Assembly (NCBI RefSeq): GCF_000745125.1
Contig: NZ_JQNF01000005.1
Location: 310,001 to 374,000, forward strand
DNA from: Carnobacterium jeotgali MS3
Lineage (GTDB): Bacteria; Bacillota; Bacilli; Lactobacillales; Carnobacteriaceae
Direction of reading: 5' to 3'
Length of the DNA: 64,000 nucleotides
The translations under genes were made by a program, and so were the position numbers. How positions within the stretch are numbered: the first letter of the stretch is position 1; each line of letters begins with the position of its first letter. The notes beneath the pieces were generated by a model. It was given only the letters and a program-made list of their open reading frames with translations. It was not told the origin of the DNA and did no database searches. This document shows, in pieces, positions 61,601 through 64,000 of the stretch.

Positions 61601-62087
61601 GTATCGAAACAATCTTGAAACCTTTGGTGAGGTAACATTGTTAGATACGATGACATTTTTCCACGGTATGCGTACGGGTGAATCGATCGAAGTACAAATT
61701 GAAAAAGGAAAAACCTTGATTATAAAACTGAATCAAATAGGCGAACCTAATTCTGAAGGTATGCGTATTTTGTACTTCGATTTAAACGGCCAGGGTAGAG
61801 AAGTAGTCGTAAAAGATTACAGTATTACAAGTACAAAAGCTGTTCGTAAAAAAGCAGAGCCGACTAATAAAGAACATGTTGGTGCTACTATGCCAGGTTC
61901 TGTCTTAGATGTATTAGTTCAAAAAGGAGAACGAGTAACTCTGGGACAACCAATCATTATAACGGAAGCCATGAAAATGGAAACAACTATTAAAGCAAAT
62001 GTGGAAGGAATCATTGATCAAATTTACGTTACTAATGATGATGTTATTGAAACAGGAGATTTATTAATTGAGATAAAAGTTAAATAA
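58656..62087 (+). CDS. pyc: Pyruvate carboxylase
   Basis: A 1143-residue biotin enzyme converting pyruvate, bicarbonate and ATP to oxaloacetate for aspartate and glutamate synthesis. The biotin carboxylase domain is at 1-450 (VLVANRGEIAIRIFRA, HPGYGFLSEN, AALGGGGRGMRV, FIEVNPRVQVEHT); the carboxyltransferase at about 525-800 (LLTDTTFRDAHQSLLATRVR, HLHTHDTSGNG); and the biotinyl domain at the end with Lys in TEAMKMETT. Translation begins at a GTG with AGGAGTG upstream. In B. subtilis the gene likewise follows ftsW. Confidence 0.97.
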   Translation: MKKVLVANRGEIAIRIFRALTELTIETVAVYAQEDEGAVHRFKADEAYLVGKGKKPIDAYLDIEDLIRIAKDSGADAIHPGYGFLSENIDFARRCEEEGIIFIGPKLHHLDIFGDKIKAKEAAIAAGIQSIPGSDGPVDDLEGVKAFGKQYGYPIIIKAALGGGGRGMRVAKTEADVKDSFERAQSEAKAAFGSGEIYVERYIQDPKHIEVQILGDTHGNIVHLYERDCSVQRRHQKVVEVAPCVSISDELRMKMCESAVQLMEHVGYVNAGTVEFLLEGENFYFIEVNPRVQVEHTITEMITGIDIVQAQILIAQGKDLHKDIHIPQQKDIPLIGAAIQCRITTEDPMNNFLPDTGKINTYRSPGGFGIRLDSGNGFQGTVVTPFFDSLLVKLCVQASTFELAVQKMARSLKEFRIRGVKTNIPFMQNVISHPVFLSGQAKTTFIDTTPELFKFSKVRDRGNKTMHYIGNITVNGFPGIEKRDKKFFEPARKPAKLVLLNNDYESAKNILDKNGADAVVEWIKSKNEVLLTDTTFRDAHQSLLATRVRTQDFLNIAEETQKGIPQLFSSEMWGGATFDVAYRFLNEDPWERLEKLRKKMPNTLFQMLFRGSNAVGYQNYPDNVIEAFIQKAAQNGIDVFRIFDSLNWIQQMEKSIQSVRDNGKIAEATICYTGDINDPSRDKYTVEYYKDMAKELENQGAHIIAVKDMSGILMPQAAYRLISELKETVNVPIHLHTHDTSGNGIFTYAAAVKAGVDIVDVAMSAMSGATSQPSMNSLYYALLNADRAPDININNVQQINHYWEDVRSLYSDFEVGISAPSTEVYQHEMPGGQYTNLQQQAKAIGLAEQWDEIKGMYATVNKMFGDIVKVTPSSKVVGDMALFMVQNKLSEEDVYEKGMTIDFPESVISLFMGDLGQPTGGFPEKLQRIVLKGKEPITVRPGSLAKPVDFNEVKKELAEKIEAEPTEEDVLSYIMYPQVFLEYRNNLETFGEVTLLDTMTFFHGMRTGESIEVQIEKGKTLIIKLNQIGEPNSEGMRILYFDLNGQGREVVVKDYSITSTKAVRKKAEPTNKEHVGATMPGSVLDVLVQKGERVTLGQPIIITEAMKMETTIKANVEGIIDQIYVTNDDVIETGDLLIEIKVK

Positions 62088-62185
62088 ATCTTAAGTAGAC
62101 TAATGGACTATAAAAGCTGACTTGTTAAAATAGAAGAAATTGTAGTTTAGAATACTTTAGCTACCAAATTGAGGAGGCTAAATGA

Positions 62186-63367
62186 GTGAAGACCTTTTTA
62201 AGAGCCTTGCCTTTGGTTATTATTATGCTGTGTGCCACTTACTGGCTACCAGAAATTATTTCCAAAAATCCAGCTGATATTATCACGCCAAAAGAAGAAA
62301 GTGAATCGATTCAATCGGATTCTTTTGACTATCAAACAACGGATTTAAAGCCTGAACAACTGCCAATTTCAGGTTTAGGCAGTTATATAGGGCAAAAAGT
62401 CGAAAATTTCACCGGAAAGTTTGGTGAGCCAAGTCGAAAAGATCCGACTAGTTACGATGAGGAACAGTGGATTTTTGGGGAAGATGAAACGGACTATATT
62501 CAATTAGGAGTAAAAAACGGCGTAATCACGAATTTATTTGCATTGGGATCTAATTTAGATGTTGCGCCCTTTAAAATTGGCATGTCTATTACAGAGGTAT
62601 TTCAAATTGCTAGTTTTTATCCAACTTATACTGTAGAGAGCCAAGATGAGCAAGTGACTTTGGAATTAACAGAAAGAGATTTGAACTATCGACCGCTCAT
62701 TGCTTTTGATAATCAAACATTTGCGGTATTAATGATGGATCGTTCGACAAACAATATTACTGCAGTTCGCTATTTGGATGCTGCATCTTTACTTCAGTTA
62801 GGCGTATATGATAATGGTTCTGTAGCCAGTAAAAACGCTGCTATTAAAATGGATGAAGCAAAGCAACAAGCAATTAGTGAAGCCAATAAAAATCAAGTAT
62901 ATGAGATAGTATATATCTTGCGTCAAAGGTATGAGCTGCCTGCTTTGAGTCAAAGTGATGCTTTATCTGAAGTTGCTCAAAACATCTTTGTTGATCATGA
63001 AGCGCAGCTGTCTCGTCAAACAGAAGAAAGCAACTCTGCTGAATCGACAAGTTCTAGTGAACCTGAAACGAGTGATTCTGCTTCTATTGAAACATTTATC
63101 CTTGAAGATGAACGTGCACCTAATCAAGATAAAGTAGATCAAGAGATTCAATCGCTCACTAGTGACCAAATAGAACTCACTTTACAAGAAACCGATTTGA
63201 AACTAAATGAAGTTCGGGTTTTGTATTCAAATCAGAAAACGGATATGACTTGGTTGGTAACAAATTGGTTCACACTTGAAACTGAACGGAATTTTCTAAT
63301 GGATGAAAAAATGGTAGAGATTGGCATAGCGTATCGTGATGAGGATATCTTACTCATTCTTCATTAA
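62186..63367 (+). CDS. CAP-associated domain protein, YlbC-like, membrane-anchored or secreted
   Basis: A 393-residue protein starting at GTG after GAGGAGG. Residues 5-22 form an uncleaved signal or anchor. A CAP-associated N-terminal domain covers about 60-205 (LGSYIGQKVENFTGKFGEPS, GVKNGVITNLFALGSNLDV). Then comes a degenerate CAP/SCP-like part (NKNQVYEIVYILRQRYELPA, LPALSQSDALSEVAQ to VDHEAQL), interrupted by a Ser/Glu/Thr-rich stretch at about 275-305 and closing with MVEIGIAYRDEDILLIL. The usual CAP His and Glu positions are not all evident. Position matches B. subtilis ylbC; function unknown. Confidence 0.82.
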   Translation: MKTFLRALPLVIIMLCATYWLPEIISKNPADIITPKEESESIQSDSFDYQTTDLKPEQLPISGLGSYIGQKVENFTGKFGEPSRKDPTSYDEEQWIFGEDETDYIQLGVKNGVITNLFALGSNLDVAPFKIGMSITEVFQIASFYPTYTVESQDEQVTLELTERDLNYRPLIAFDNQTFAVLMMDRSTNNITAVRYLDAASLLQLGVYDNGSVASKNAAIKMDEAKQQAISEANKNQVYEIVYILRQRYELPALSQSDALSEVAQNIFVDHEAQLSRQTEESNSAESTSSSEPETSDSASIETFILEDERAPNQDKVDQEIQSLTSDQIELTLQETDLKLNEVRVLYSNQKTDMTWLVTNWFTLETERNFLMDEKMVEIGIAYRDEDILLILH

Positions 63368-63419
63368 AAAAATAGGTTTAGTCTAAAGAATAAAAGTTTA
63401 ATAAAAGAGGAGGGAAGAT

Positions 63420-63731
63420 ATGGAGTTAGCCACAAATGAAAGACAAGGAATCATTGTTTGGGTATACAGTCTAAGACACTTTAAAACACTTAAACGTTTT
63501 GGGTTGATTCATTATGCTTCTCGGAGAATGAAATATGTTGTGATGTATATTAATCAAGCGGATGTAGAAATGACACAAAAAAAGCTAGCAGAACTTCATT
63601 TTGTTCGAAAAGTAGAATTGTCATACAGACCCTTTATTAATTTGGATTTTAAAGATTTTTTTGGAAAAGAAAACAAAAGTGCTAGTAAAGAGCAGAGTGA
63701 AGATAGCGATTCTAAAGAAACCGTTTTTTAA
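63420..63731 (+). CDS. ylbG: YlbG family protein (DUF2129)
   Basis: A 103-residue protein starting MELATNERQGIIVWVYSLRH, with LKRFGLIHYASRRMKYVVMY and KKLAELHFVRKVELSYRPFI, the DUF2129 core, followed by a Ser/Glu/Lys-rich tail. The function is unknown. It lies directly before rsmD as in B. subtilis. AGGAGGGAAG precedes the ATG. Confidence 0.93.
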   Translation: MELATNERQGIIVWVYSLRHFKTLKRFGLIHYASRRMKYVVMYINQADVEMTQKKLAELHFVRKVELSYRPFINLDFKDFFGKENKSASKEQSEDSDSKETVF

Positions 63732-63735
63732 TCAT

Positions 63736-63783
63736 AAATGCTAAACAAATCGATAGATACATCGGTTTGTTTAGCATTTAGTT
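63736..63783 (+). terminator. Possible terminator between ylbG and rsmD
   Basis: AAATGCTAAACAAATCGAT and ATCGGTTTGTTTAGCATTT form a long stem, but the following sequence is only weakly T-rich. Confidence 0.6.
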
Positions 63784-63840
63784 TTATGGAAGATGTTTCT
63801 GTTTAAATCGGTAAATTGAAAAACGAAAGGAAGTTTAAAG

Positions 63841-64000
63841 ATGCGAATTATTACAGGTGAATACGGAGGCAGAAAATTAAAGGCTGTTCCTGGAAACAAT
63901 ACGAGACCAACGACGGATAAAGTGAAAGAATCTATCTTTAATATCATTGGTCCTTATTTTGACGGCGGAGTTTGTTTGGATTTATTTGCTGGAAGTGGCG
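63841..64000 (+). CDS. rsmD: 16S rRNA (guanine966-N2)-methyltransferase, N-terminal part
   Basis: ATG at 63841, after GAAAGGAAG, opens [20 protein letters not shown], then [20 protein letters not shown] and CLDLFAGSG, where the window ends. The [10 protein letters not shown] block and the SAM motif DLFAGSG identify RsmD. About 53 of the expected 185 or so residues are present. Confidence 0.93.
   Translation, partial: MRIITGEYGGRKLKAVPGNNTRPTTDKVKESIFNIIGPYFDGGVCLDLFAGSG

Overview
The window is AT-rich DNA of a low-GC Gram-positive bacterium. Gene content and order point to Lactobacillales, most likely Carnobacterium or a close relative; the genus is inferred from the overall picture and is not proven by any single sequence. 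Supporting features are the fused glutathione synthase GshF, a DUF1831 gene between iscS and mnmA, the ireB-ruvX-DUF1292 trio, an alaS T-box, 6S RNA beside rarA, LiaFSR, RpoY-RNase J1, and the Bacillus-like order typA-ftsW-pyc-(ylbC-like)-ylbG-rsmD.

Layout. 1-2.4 kb: tail of a YtxK-type methyltransferase, ackA, uspA and a small membrane protein. 2.4-4.4 kb: a mobile repeat, 6S RNA and rarA, the two genes on the minus strand. 4.6-8.7 kb: a coiled-coil membrane protein, a MazG/PRA-PH-like protein and gshF in one operon. 8.7-15.1 kb: sulfur relay and tRNA thiolation (iscS, DUF1831, mnmA), a TPR protein and recD2. 15.2-24.4 kb: lipid kinase (minus), YitT-type protein, alaS with T-box, ireB-ruvX-DUF1292, mltG, udk and greA. 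24.5-30 kb: liaFSR, ktrA, a HesB-like protein, then rnjA and rpoY (minus). 30.5-35.3 kb: a heterodimeric ABC exporter, a HAD phosphatase and a lone tRNA-Ala(GGC). 35.9-45.1 kb: pyruvate oxidase, then an accessory stretch with a decayed gene, a GIY-YIG/DUF2075 helicase plus MazG pair, a SEC-C protein cut by an in-frame stop, and a GntR-controlled phospho-beta-glucosidase, followed by def. 45.3-64 kb: gdhA, pdhABCD, an LDH-like protein without catalytic residues, a UPF0223 protein, an IMPase, typA, ftsW, pyc, a CAP-associated protein, ylbG and the start of rsmD.

Functionally the window is rich in pyruvate metabolism: ackA, pox, pdhABCD and pyc, with a perfect 18-bp Rex-like palindrome upstream of pdhA. 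Most of the rest is housekeeping for translation, RNA, recombination and the envelope.

Main unusual items: (1) three full copies (251, 251 and 227 bp) and one remnant of a fold-back mobile element, each full copy bounded by a perfect 8-bp target duplication and several sitting in terminator T-tracts; (2) a possible two-gene defence module, GIY-YIG/DUF2075 helicase plus MazG; (3) a SEC-C domain cut off by one in-frame TAA while its sequence stays intact; (4) an LDH-fold protein lacking the substrate loop, catalytic His and Arg; (5) two genes (hesB-like and ftsW) in which a hairpin separates a strong Shine-Dalgarno from the start codon.
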